Assembly (NCBI RefSeq): GCF_000336555.1 | Contig: NZ_KB375281.1 | Location: forward strand, 1,156,613 to 1,220,612 | Origin: Afipia clevelandensis ATCC 49720 | Lineage (GTDB): Bacteria > Pseudomonadota > Alphaproteobacteria > Rhizobiales > Xanthobacteraceae | Direction: 5' to 3' | Length of the DNA: 64,000 nucleotides | In this document: positions 53,344-61,681 of the stretch, piece by piece | Layout: each line of letters opens with the position of its first letter | How positions within the stretch are numbered: position 1 is the stretch's first letter | Translations under genes and position numbers: made by a program | The notes under the pieces: generated by a model | Database searches by the model: none | What the model was told of the DNA's origin: nothing | Seen by the model: the letters and a program-made list of their open reading frames with translations, nothing else

Positions 53344-54702
53344 ATGTCGAACCGTTCTGCCCACCACCATCCTGATCGTCACCAGCACCATCACGGCCAC
53401 CATGACCATGCGAGGGCGCAGCAGCGGCGGCCTGCGCATCCTCGTCCGGATCGCAACGGCTACACCATTGTCCATCACGGCAAGGCTGTCCGGTTCGGAC
53501 CCGTCGTGTTCTGGATCGTGGTCGGATCGGTCGTGGTGATGGGCGCATGGTCGGCGGCGACCGCGACCTATTTCGCCTTCCGCGACGACGTGCTGACCCG
53601 GCTGATCGCCCGTCAGGCGGAAATGCAATACGCCTACGAAGACCGCATCGCCGAACTGCGCGCGCGCGTTGACCGCACCACCAGCCGCCAGTTGCTCGAT
53701 CAGGAGCAATACGATCAGAAGCTCAACCAGATCATGCGGCGGCAGGCGCTGCTTGAGTCGCGCGCCGCCGCGCTCAACGCGATGCCCGACGCAACCCCGA
53801 CCGGTTCGATCAGGCCCACGGCGCGTGGAGCGCAGGCGACAGATGCCGGCTCATCGACGGGTGTGCCGAAGCCCTCGCCGATCAACGACACCGTTATTTT
53901 CGTTACGCCGCCGGATCGCGAAGCCCGCCTTGAGTCCCGCACACCGGCCGCCGCGCACCCGCGTACCGAATTTGCCAAGGCCAACGGCGTCGACAGCGTG
54001 CTGACGAATCTGAATTCGGCGCTCGACAAGGTCGAAGGCCGCCAGGTCGCGGTTCTCAGCTCGGTCGAGGGCACCTACGAATCCAAGATGCGCCGGATGC
54101 GCGGCCTGATTACCGACCTCGGCCTCGACATGGCGCAGCTTGAGGCCGCTGCGCCGAAAGGCGGCATGGGCGGCCCCTATATACCGGTCACCAAGCCATC
54201 GTCGGACGCCAGCGCCTTCGACCGTCAGCTTTACCGGATCAATCTGAGCCGTGCGCAGGTCGACAAGCTCACGCGCACGCTGTCGCTGGTGCCTTATCGC
54301 AAGCCGGTTGTCGGCAATGTCGAATTCTCGTCCGGATTTGGCGTGCGCAGCGATCCGTTTCTCGGCCGCCCTGCGATGCACAGCGGTCTGGACTTCCGCG
54401 CCTCGACCGGCGATCCGGTTCGCGCCACCGCAAACGGCAAGGTCGTCAATGCGGGATGGAGCGGCGGCTATGGCCGCATGGTCGAAATCGACCACGGCAA
54501 CGGCCTGTCGACGCGCTACGGGCATCTGTCGGCGATCAACGTCAAGATCGGCGAGCGCGTGACAATCGGTCAGGTGATCGGCGAGGTCGGCTCGACCGGA
54601 CGTTCCACCGGCCCTCACCTCCACTACGAAACCCGTATCGACGGCGAGGCCGTGGACCCTCAGAAATTCCTGCGCGCCGGGGTCCGCCTGACGCAGGGGT
54701 GA
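53344..54702 (+). CDS. Membrane-anchored M23 (LytM-domain) peptidoglycan protein with His-rich N-terminus
   Basis: The 452-residue protein has a short cytoplasmic N-terminus with ten histidines between residues 7 and 22, one transmembrane helix (about residues 52-75), a coiled-coil-like stretch (residues about 80-140), and a C-terminal M23 domain. The zinc motifs are intact: HSGLDF and the HLHYE motif (GPHLHYETRIDG). Proteins like this activate amidases or cut cross-links in septation. The ATG at 53344 has GGGAG five bases ahead; an in-frame ATG at 53317 would add nine residues. It is convergent with the transporter gene, with 7 bases between the stops. Confidence 0.88.
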   Translation: MSNRSAHHHPDRHQHHHGHHDHARAQQRRPAHPRPDRNGYTIVHHGKAVRFGPVVFWIVVGSVVVMGAWSAATATYFAFRDDVLTRLIARQAEMQYAYEDRIAELRARVDRTTSRQLLDQEQYDQKLNQIMRRQALLESRAAALNAMPDATPTGSIRPTARGAQATDAGSSTGVPKPSPINDTVIFVTPPDREARLESRTPAAAHPRTEFAKANGVDSVLTNLNSALDKVEGRQVAVLSSVEGTYESKMRRMRGLITDLGLDMAQLEAAAPKGGMGGPYIPVTKPSSDASAFDRQLYRINLSRAQVDKLTRTLSLVPYRKPVVGNVEFSSGFGVRSDPFLGRPAMHSGLDFRASTGDPVRATANGKVVNAGWSGGYGRMVEIDHGNGLSTRYGHLSAINVKIGERVTIGQVIGEVGSTGRSTGPHLHYETRIDGEAVDPQKFLRAGVRLTQG

Positions 54703-54709
54703 GTCCGGC

Positions 54710-55648
54710 TCATGCCGCGCCGGAGCGGACGAACAAGCGAAACACGCGGCCGTCCATCACCAACAGCGCGCTCGCGATCACCAGCGCGCCGACGATCTCC
54801 CGCGCTTCAATCCGCTCCCCGAGAAAGAAATAGCCAAGCAGGATCGCGCTGACCGGCACAAGCAGCGTCACCAGCATGACATTGCTGGCGCCGGATCGCT
54901 CGATGATCTGAAAGAACAGAATGAACGCCAGCGCGGTCGAGAGCGCGGCAAGGCCGAGAACGGCCAGCCACGTCACCATTCCCGGCATCTGCAATTGCCA
55001 CGGACGATCGAAGACGCTTGCCAGAACGATCATCATCAGCGCCCCCGAAGCGAGTTGGAAGGTCGCCGCGCCTATCGGCGGGGCGCCAGCCAGCTTTCGC
55101 CTGGCCCACAACGCGGAGAAGCCGAAGCAGGTCGTGGCCCCAAGGCAGAACAAAACGCCGACGGTCTGCTTTGAACCGATATCGAATTCAAACCCCTTCA
55201 GGATGAAGACGCCGCACAGGCCCAGCAAGACGCCCGCAACGCGGCGCAGGATCAGCCGCTCCTCCCCGAACGCCGCAGCGACCAGAACAGTGAAAACCGG
55301 TGTGGTGGCATTCACCACCGCGGCTGTTCCACTCGGAATATAGGTCTGCCCCATCACGATCAGCGAGAACGGCATCACATTGTTGATCAGCGCCATGACC
55401 GCGAACGGCCACCATCCCGCAATGCCCCTTGGAAAAGGAATCCGATTGGCCCACAGCACGGGCAGAAGGATCAGCGTCGCGAGCGACAGCCGGATGCAGA
55501 CAAGCGTGAGCGGCGGCAGTTCTTTCAGGGCGACGCCAGTGAAAAAGAACGTCCCGCCCCAGAGAAGGGACAGAAAGACAAGCCGCGACCAGTCGCGCTC
55601 ATCCATCCGCAGTTCGGTTTCTGAGAGTCGGTCCTGAACAACAGCCAT
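54710..55648 (-). CDS. DMT-superfamily (EamA) transporter
   Basis: The 312-residue protein has about ten transmembrane helices in two EamA repeats, with LLWGGTFFFTGVALKELPPLTLVCIRL at the start of the first and AALSTALAFILFFQIIERSGAS in the second. EamA proteins export amino acids and metabolites; the substrate is unknown. The start is uncertain between ATG at 55648 and ATG at 55606 (MDERDW); neither has a clear ribosome-binding site. It lies 124 bases after prfB in the same direction, behind the repeat at 55702-55764. Confidence 0.88.
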   Translation of the reverse strand: MAVVQDRLSETELRMDERDWSRLVFLSLLWGGTFFFTGVALKELPPLTLVCIRLSLATLILLPVLWANRIPFPRGIAGWWPFAVMALINNVMPFSLIVMGQTYIPSGTAAVVNATTPVFTVLVAAAFGEERLILRRVAGVLLGLCGVFILKGFEFDIGSKQTVGVLFCLGATTCFGFSALWARRKLAGAPPIGAATFQLASGALMMIVLASVFDRPWQLQMPGMVTWLAVLGLAALSTALAFILFFQIIERSGASNVMLVTLLVPVSAILLGYFFLGERIEAREIVGALVIASALLVMDGRVFRLFVRSGAA

Positions 55649-55701
55649 GGCGAACAGGAATACGCGGCGGTCCGGCAATGAACCACCCGCTTCCCGGCAA
55701 C

Positions 55702-55764
55702 CCGGCTCCGCGTTTGGAGCGCTATCAAACGAAGTGGAGCCGGCTCGCGTCAGGAAAACGCGAG
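55702..55764. repeat. Nested stem-loop repeat next to the prfB stop codon
   Basis: CCGGCTCC (55702-55709) pairs with GGAGCCGG (55736-55743), and CTCGCGT (55744-55750) pairs with ACGCGAG (55758-55764). The CGAAGTGGA...GCGT...AAAACGCG order resembles a repeat I recall as very abundant between genes of Bradyrhizobium, Nitrobacter and Rhodopseudomonas. It ends 9 bases from the prfB stop. Confidence 0.65.
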
Positions 55765-55772
55765 CATCAAAC

Positions 55773-56904
55773 CTAATCCACGTCCTCGATCGCGCCTGGC
55801 GAGGTGCCGAACGCCTTCTGCGCCAGCGTCGCGGCCATGAACTCGTCGAGATCGCCGTCGAGCACGCCCTGGGTGTCGGACGTCTGCACACCGGTGCGCA
55901 GGTCCTTCACCATCTGATACGGCTGCAGCACGTAAGACCGGATCTGGTGGCCCCAGCCGATGTCGGTCTTGGCCGCCTGATCGGCCGCGGCCTTCTCTTC
56001 GCGCTTCTTGAGTTCGATTTCATAGAGGCGCGCGCGCAGCATGTCCCAAGCCTGCGCCCGGTTCTTGTGCTGCGAACGTCCGGCCTGACAGACCACCGCC
56101 ACGCCGGTCGGAATGTGCGTCAGACGCACCGCGGATTCGGTCTTGTTGACGTGCTGGCCGCCTGCCCCACCCGAACGCATCGTATCGGTGCGGACGTCGG
56201 CCTCCTTGATGTCGATCTTGATGCTGTCATCGACCACGGGGAAAATCGCGACGCTCGAGAACGACGTATGCCGACGGGCGCTGGAATCGAACGGCGAGAT
56301 GCGCACGAGGCGATGCACGCCCGCTTCGGTTTTCAGCCAGCCATAGGCGTTGTGACCGCTGATCTGGATGGTCGCGGACTTGATGCCGGCTTCCTCGCCT
56401 TCGGTTTCTTCGAGGTACTCGATCTTGAAGCCGTGCTTTTCCGCCCAGCGCGTATACATGCGCAGCAGCATCGACGCCCAGTCCTGGCTCTCGGTGCCGC
56501 CGGCGCCGGCGTGGACTTCGAGATAGGTGTTGAACTTGTCGGCTTCGCCGGACAGCAGTGCTTCCAGCTCCTGCTTGGCAACGTCCTTTTTCAGCCCCTT
56601 GAGCGCATTCTCGGCTTCGAGAACGACACCCTCATCTTTTTCGGCCTCGCCGAGTTCGATCATGCCGATCTGATCTTCGACCTCACGCTCAATACGGCCG
56701 ATGCCGGTGAGCTGCCCCTCGAGCGAGGTGCGCTCCTGCATCAGCTTCTGGGCTTTCTGCGGATCGTTCCAGAGATTGGGATCTTCGGCGAGAGCGTTCA
56801 GTTCGGCGAGACGCGCCGTGGCAGCATCGACGTCAAAGATGCCTCCTCAGCAGCCCGACTGACTGCTTGATCTCTTCAACAAGGCGTTCGATTTCAGGAC
56901 GCAT
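55773..56904 (-). CDS. prfB: Peptide chain release factor 2 (with programmed +1 frameshift)
   Basis: RF2 releases finished proteins at UGA and UAA codons. The gene starts with ATG at 56904. After 23 codons the frame reaches CTT-TGA-C (UGA at 56835-56833), preceded at the classic distance by AGGAGG; ribosomes shift +1 there and continue in the frame running to 55773. The full product is about 376 residues. The downstream frame shows the SPF tripeptide for stop recognition ([15 protein letters not shown]) and the GGQ hydrolysis motif ([19 protein letters not shown]). The site is autoregulatory: little RF2 favours shifting. A caller that ignores the shift would begin the protein at an internal codon. 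Confidence 0.96.
56832..56847 (-). promoter_or_regulatory. prfB programmed +1 frameshift site
   Basis: On the coding strand the site reads AGGAGG-CAT-CTT-TGA-C, with the internal Shine-Dalgarno-like AGGAGG three bases before the slippery CTT and an in-frame UGA stop followed by C. This is the arrangement known from E. coli and many other bacteria. Efficiency depends on RF2 level, giving negative feedback. Confidence 0.95.
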
Positions 56905-56992
56905 GACAATTCCAGCTAGCAGCAACGCGGCTGCGATTCAAAAGACGACAGGGATTTAGCGGCTGGCGGCGGCCAGCGCAACGTGGCGCTGG

Positions 56993-59485
56993 CTAGTAAA
57001 GACCGCCCGTCCCCGGCCGGAAGATCGCCCGATCTGCATCGGGCGAAACGCCGCCCGGCGAGCGATCCGCATCCGCAACGCCGATAACCGAATAGTTGTC
57101 AGGCGGCGCAGTGCCGGGCTTGAAGGCTTCGAGGATCGTCCGTCCGCTGTCGCCGGGCCCCGCGCGCATGCCGGACTTCGCATCGACGCGGATCAGCTTG
57201 ATGCCGGCGGGAACCTTGAACGGCACCGCGGGCTTGTCGGCGAGCGCGAGCTTCATGAAGTCCTTCACCACGGGCGCAGCCAGATGGCCGCCGGTGCCGC
57301 CACGGCCGAGATTGCGCGGCTTGTCATAGCCGATATACACGCCGACCACGAGATCGGGCGAGAAGCCGATGAACCACGCATCCTTCTCGTCGTTGGTGGT
57401 GCCGGTCTTGCCCGCGATCGGCTTGCCGACTTCGCGCAGAACCGTCGCTGTACCGCTCTGCACGACGCCTTCCATCATCGAGGTGATCTGATAGGCGGTC
57501 ATGGAATCGAGCACCTGCTCGCGCCGGTCCACAAGAGTCGGCTCCGGTTGGTTCTTCCAGCCGTCGGGAGCATCGCAGCCACGGCATTCGCGCTGGTCAT
57601 GCCGGAAGATGGTGTGGCCGTAGCGGTCCTGGATCCGGTCGATGAGCGTCGGCTTCACCCGCTTGCCGCCGTTCGCAAACATCGAATAGGCGGTGACCAT
57701 GCGCATCACCGTCGTCTCGCCGGCGCCGAGCGCGTAGGACAGATAGTTCGGCAATTCGTCATAGATGCCGAAACGCTTGGCGTATTCGCCGATGAGCGGC
57801 ATGCCGACGTCCTGCGCGAGCCGCACGGTCACCGTATTGAGCGAGCGGATCAGCGCGTTGCGCAGCGTGGTCGGACCGTAATACTTGCCGGTCGAATAGT
57901 TTTCCGGACGCCAGACGCCAGCGCCCTGCCCCTGGTCGATTTCGATCGGCGCGTCCACCACCACGGTGGATGGCGTGTAGCCGTTGTCCATCGCGGTCGA
58001 GTAGACGATGGGCTTGAAGGATGAACCCGGCTGACGATAGGCCTGCGTCGCGCGGTTGAACTGGCTCTGATCGAACGAGAAGCCGCCGACCATGGCCAGC
58101 ACGCGGCCGGTCCACGGGTCCATCGCCACCATCGCGCCGGAGACTTCCGGCACCTGGCGGAGCCGGTACTGCCCCTCAACCTTGTTGCCATCCTTGTCCA
58201 GAAGCGGATCGACATAGATCACATCGCCCGGCGACAGCACCTGCGTCACAGCCGTCGGCGTCTTGAACCGGGTCGGCCCGCTCGCGGCCTTCGCCCAGCG
58301 CACGCCATCGAGCGAAATCAGGCCGGTGTCGCGCGTTTTGGAGACCGCGCCGCCAAGCTCGCGTCCCGGCTGGAAGCCGATACGTGCCGACTGATCGCTG
58401 GTCTCGAGCACCACGGCCATGCGCCACGGGGAAATATCGGAAAGTGACTTCACTTCCGCGAGTTTCACGCCCCAGTCACCGGTAATGTCGATCTTGTTTT
58501 GAGCGCCGCGCCAGCCCTGCGCCTCGTCGAACCTGACAAGACCGGCCACCACCGACTTGCGCGCCATCACCTGCAGCTTCGGATCGAGCGAGGTGCGGAC
58601 CGACAGGCCGCCTTCATAGAGCTTCTTTTCGCCGTAGCGCTCGAAGATGTCGCGGCGGACTTCCTCGGCGAAATACTCACCGGCAAAAATATGCGCGGCA
58701 TTGGAACGCGAGGTCACGACCAGCGGTTCCTTGCGGGCCGCGACGGCGTCGGCCTGCTTGATCCAGCCGTTTTCAAGCAGGCGGTCGATCACGTAGTTGC
58801 GGCGCTCGATGGCGCGGTCACGGTTGCGGACCGGATGCAGCGCGGCGGGCGCTTTCGGCAGCGCGGCCAGATAGGACGCTTCCGCGATGGTGAGTTCGTT
58901 CACCGACTTGTCGAAGTAAACCAGCGACGCGGCGGCGATGCCGTAGGCGCCGAGGCCGAGATAGATTTCGTTGAGATACAGTTCGAGAATCTTGTCCTTG
59001 GTGTAGGTGCGCTCGATGCGCATCGCCAGCAAGGCTTCCTTGATCTTTCGGTTGAACGACACCTCGTTGGTCAGCAGGAAGTTCTTCGCGACCTGCTGTG
59101 TGATCGTGGACGCGCCCTGCGGGCGGCGGTTGGACCCGAAGTTCTGCGCATAGAGGATGGCGGCGCGCGCCATGCCGGTGAAGTCGATGCCGCCGTGCTC
59201 GTAGAAGTTTTTGTCTTCCGCCGCGAGAAACGCATTGATGACGGGCTTGGGGATTGCCTGGATCGGCAGATACAGCCGGCGCTCCTTGGAGTATTCGCCG
59301 AGCAGCGAGCCGTCCGCCGCATGCACGCGCGTCATCACCGGGGGTTCGTAATCCTGCAACTGCGAATAATCCGGCAGGTCCTTTGAAAAGTGCCAGATCA
59401 GGCCCGCGACCGCCGCGACGCCGACAAGGAACACGATCGTTCCGGCCGCGAACAGAAAGCCCATGAACCGCAACAGCAAGCGCAT
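56993..59485 (-). CDS. mrcA: Class A penicillin-binding protein PBP1A
   Basis: This bifunctional peptidoglycan synthase of 830 residues has a transmembrane anchor at about residues 5-30. The glycosyltransferase domain (about 60-230) has catalytic Glu in AAEDKNFYEHGG and the GGASTITQQ-type motif (QGASTITQQVAKNF). An OB-like segment follows, then the transpeptidase domain with SxxK in PGSSFKP, SxN in SLNTVT and KTG in AGKTGTTNDEKDAWF. A C-terminal tail of about 60 residues ends RAIFRPGTGGLY. It is the next gene to prfB, in the same direction, with 88 bases between. amiC precedes it. Confidence 0.95.
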   Translation of the reverse strand: MRLLLRFMGFLFAAGTIVFLVGVAAVAGLIWHFSKDLPDYSQLQDYEPPVMTRVHAADGSLLGEYSKERRLYLPIQAIPKPVINAFLAAEDKNFYEHGGIDFTGMARAAILYAQNFGSNRRPQGASTITQQVAKNFLLTNEVSFNRKIKEALLAMRIERTYTKDKILELYLNEIYLGLGAYGIAAASLVYFDKSVNELTIAEASYLAALPKAPAALHPVRNRDRAIERRNYVIDRLLENGWIKQADAVAARKEPLVVTSRSNAAHIFAGEYFAEEVRRDIFERYGEKKLYEGGLSVRTSLDPKLQVMARKSVVAGLVRFDEAQGWRGAQNKIDITGDWGVKLAEVKSLSDISPWRMAVVLETSDQSARIGFQPGRELGGAVSKTRDTGLISLDGVRWAKAASGPTRFKTPTAVTQVLSPGDVIYVDPLLDKDGNKVEGQYRLRQVPEVSGAMVAMDPWTGRVLAMVGGFSFDQSQFNRATQAYRQPGSSFKPIVYSTAMDNGYTPSTVVVDAPIEIDQGQGAGVWRPENYSTGKYYGPTTLRNALIRSLNTVTVRLAQDVGMPLIGEYAKRFGIYDELPNYLSYALGAGETTVMRMVTAYSMFANGGKRVKPTLIDRIQDRYGHTIFRHDQRECRGCDAPDGWKNQPEPTLVDRREQVLDSMTAYQITSMMEGVVQSGTATVLREVGKPIAGKTGTTNDEKDAWFIGFSPDLVVGVYIGYDKPRNLGRGGTGGHLAAPVVKDFMKLALADKPAVPFKVPAGIKLIRVDAKSGMRAGPGDSGRTILEAFKPGTAPPDNYSVIGVADADRSPGGVSPDADRAIFRPGTGGLY

Positions 59486-59676
59486 CGTCAGTATCCGTCC
59501 TTAGCGTCGGGGCGCGATCATGGCGCACATCGGAGATTCCGAACCGGACTATACCATCCGGCCTTCGGGCGTGGGCCGATTCTGGTCCGTTTCTGATCTG
59601 AAATCCTATAGAGCCGCCGCTGTGGCCAAACTAGGGCCTCGGCGGCAATACCGCTGCAAATTCAAGCCGAACGCTT

Positions 59677-60957
59677 TTATTTTGAAGCGCCCGCGGAAAC
59701 CACGCGCTTGCCGAGAAACGCATCCACCGCCTGGGCGACCGACCCGACCGTGCGGGATCGCCAGCTTTCCGAGACCAGATGCTGAAGATCACCCTTGTTC
59801 GACACATAGCCGAGTTCGACCAGAACCGAGGGAACGTCATGCGCCTTCAGGACTCGGAAACCGGCCGACTTCAGCGGGTGCTTGTGCATCCGGGCGACCG
59901 TCTTCATCTCGTTGACAAGCGTTCTTGCAAAACGGTTTGAAAACGCACGGGTCTCGCGCTGGGTAAGGTCGATCAGGATATCGGCGACCTCAGCCGGTTC
60001 CTCGGTCAGATTGATACCGGCGATGGCGTCGGCCTTGTTTTCCGCCTCGGCGAGCCGTTCGGCTTCGGCGTCAGAGGCCCGATCCGAGAGTGTGTAAACG
60101 GTGGCGCCCTGCGCATCGCCTTCCCGCTTTGGCAGCGCGTCGGCATGGATCGAGACGAACAGCGCGGCCATATGGCTGCGGGCGATTTTCACGCGGTCGC
60201 CCAGCGGAATGAAGGTGTCGTCGTCGCGGGTCATCACAACACGGAACTTGCCGCTCTTTTCGATCCGGTCCCGGAGCGCCTTGGCAAAATCCAGCACGAT
60301 GGTTTTCTCGGCCTCGCCGGTCGCGGCCTGTGTACCATTATCGACGCCACCGTGACCGGGGTCGATCACAATGACCGGCCGGGGATCGTTGGCCTTGCCC
60401 GATCCGGTTGTGCCCGTTGTGTCACTGGCATCGGCGATCGCCGGACGCAGTTGGACCCGCTCATCATTCGCCGGTGTCGGCTTGAAAGCAGAGCGCTCCA
60501 CCGCCACGAGTTCGACCACCAGCCGCGCCGGCTGGCCGTTCGCAGCATCCATCACGAAGGCCTTTTCGACCCTGGCCGGGCCGGTCAGATCGAACACCAC
60601 GCGCGAGCCTCCCGGCATGACAAGGCCATAGCGAAAGGCTCGGATCAGCCCCCGGCCCGAAGTTCCCGTTCCGGCGGGAAGATTGAAGGTCACCTGCGGG
60701 ATGTCGAGGACGACCCGATACGGATCGCCAAGGACAAAAGCCCGGACATCGACCTTGCGGTCGAGATCGAGAATAAAGCGCGTCTGTTTGTTGTCGCCCG
60801 CCACGCGCACGTCGGAGGCGACCGGAAAGGCCTGCGCAACCGCTGGCTGCGGGGGCTGGGATTCGACGGCTTGGGCCAAGGGAATCGCGAAACACAGGAA
60901 TGCTGCGGCGCACACCCAAGAAGTGACCAAGAATGCGCGATTTTTCCAGAGGGGCAT
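59677..60957 (-). CDS. amiC: N-acetylmuramoyl-L-alanine amidase AmiC
   Basis: This periplasmic zinc amidase cuts the MurNAc-L-Ala bond for daughter-cell separation. The 426-residue protein has a signal peptide (hydrophobic core about residues 8-26, LAQA), an AMIN domain (about residues 40-150) for septal targeting, and an Amidase_3 domain with zinc ligands in DPGHGG and in the FVSIHAD motif and the catalytic Glu in VLVELGYVSNKGD. The ATG at 60957 gives a good signal peptide; ATGs at 60987 and 61005 are possible. It is transcribed towards mrcA and is divergent from rne. Confidence 0.92.
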   Translation of the reverse strand: MPLWKNRAFLVTSWVCAAAFLCFAIPLAQAVESQPPQPAVAQAFPVASDVRVAGDNKQTRFILDLDRKVDVRAFVLGDPYRVVLDIPQVTFNLPAGTGTSGRGLIRAFRYGLVMPGGSRVVFDLTGPARVEKAFVMDAANGQPARLVVELVAVERSAFKPTPANDERVQLRPAIADASDTTGTTGSGKANDPRPVIVIDPGHGGVDNGTQAATGEAEKTIVLDFAKALRDRIEKSGKFRVVMTRDDDTFIPLGDRVKIARSHMAALFVSIHADALPKREGDAQGATVYTLSDRASDAEAERLAEAENKADAIAGINLTEEPAEVADILIDLTQRETRAFSNRFARTLVNEMKTVARMHKHPLKSAGFRVLKAHDVPSVLVELGYVSNKGDLQHLVSESWRSRTVGSVAQAVDAFLGKRVVSAGASK

Positions 60958-61681
60958 CGACAAATCCGCAGTTTCCGGACACCTCATATCGCAATAGAAC
61001 CGCACAGTTAACGGCGCCTTACTGCGCCTCAGAACGATTGCCGCGCTGTGTTGCAGCGTTGTGACGCTTCCCTTGCCAGAGGGCGGTGTTCGACGTATGT
61101 ATGAAGGGCTGACGGTTTAAACTTGCGGTTGTGTCGCGTTCAGCTTCCCGGTGCAGCGCCAGGTCCTCGCATAGAGTTAGAGGTTCCAGCGTACCTTCCG
61201 ACCCTCCACAGCCAGCGCAGCGCGCGGCTGACACGGAGCGGCGGTTACCAGCCCGAGCGGCTACTCCCATAACCGGCGACCGCTATTGAAAGGTGGCGGA
61301 CCATCGAGAGCCAGCGCGCGCATTTGCGACCGCGTTGGCGCTGCCAGCACCGAATCCGCTGGCGATGTCGGCGGCAGAATACGGCGGCGCTTTGCCGCCC
61401 CAGAATACGGCGGCGTGTTTGCCGTCCAATGAATTAAACGGGCCGACGCTTGATGCGCCAGACTCTAATGCCGACCGGGATCGCACAGATCCCATCGACG
61501 ACAGCAACGATACGACGCGGAGTTTTTGCGCGTCGCGTTTCGCTGGCGTCGCGGTCGGCACGGTGCCTCGGGCGGCGTTTTGGCCTTCCCCTCACCCCCG
61601 AATCAGGTGGACCGTTACGAACCCCGGCCATGCGCCATGCGCTGGCCGCCGAACGTGCCGTTCGCCGTCAAGAGCTCCAAA
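60958..61681. other. Divergent amiC-rne intergenic region with a long possible rne leader
   Basis: About 720 bases lie between the two start codons, very long for this compact genome. I see no convincing protein gene; the open frames of 80-135 codons here look random (Arg/Ser/Pro-rich) and have no ribosome-binding site. A GGCGGC/GCCGCC hairpin (61383-61399) and the tandem repeat at 61375-61415 point to a structured rne leader; in other bacteria RNase E binds its own leader to control its level. Confidence 0.55.
61375..61415. repeat. Tandem repeat with hairpin in the rne leader
   Basis: CAGAATACGGCGGCG occurs at 61375-61389 and again at 61401-61415, 26 bases apart. The first copy also starts a GGCGGC...GCCGCC stem. 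It may be a structural element of the rne leader RNA. Confidence 0.6.

Noticed and set aside
53317..53344. Earlier start (53317) of the membrane M23 gene
   Set aside because: The ATG at 53344 has a GGGAG ribosome-binding site at good spacing; the earlier ATG has none.
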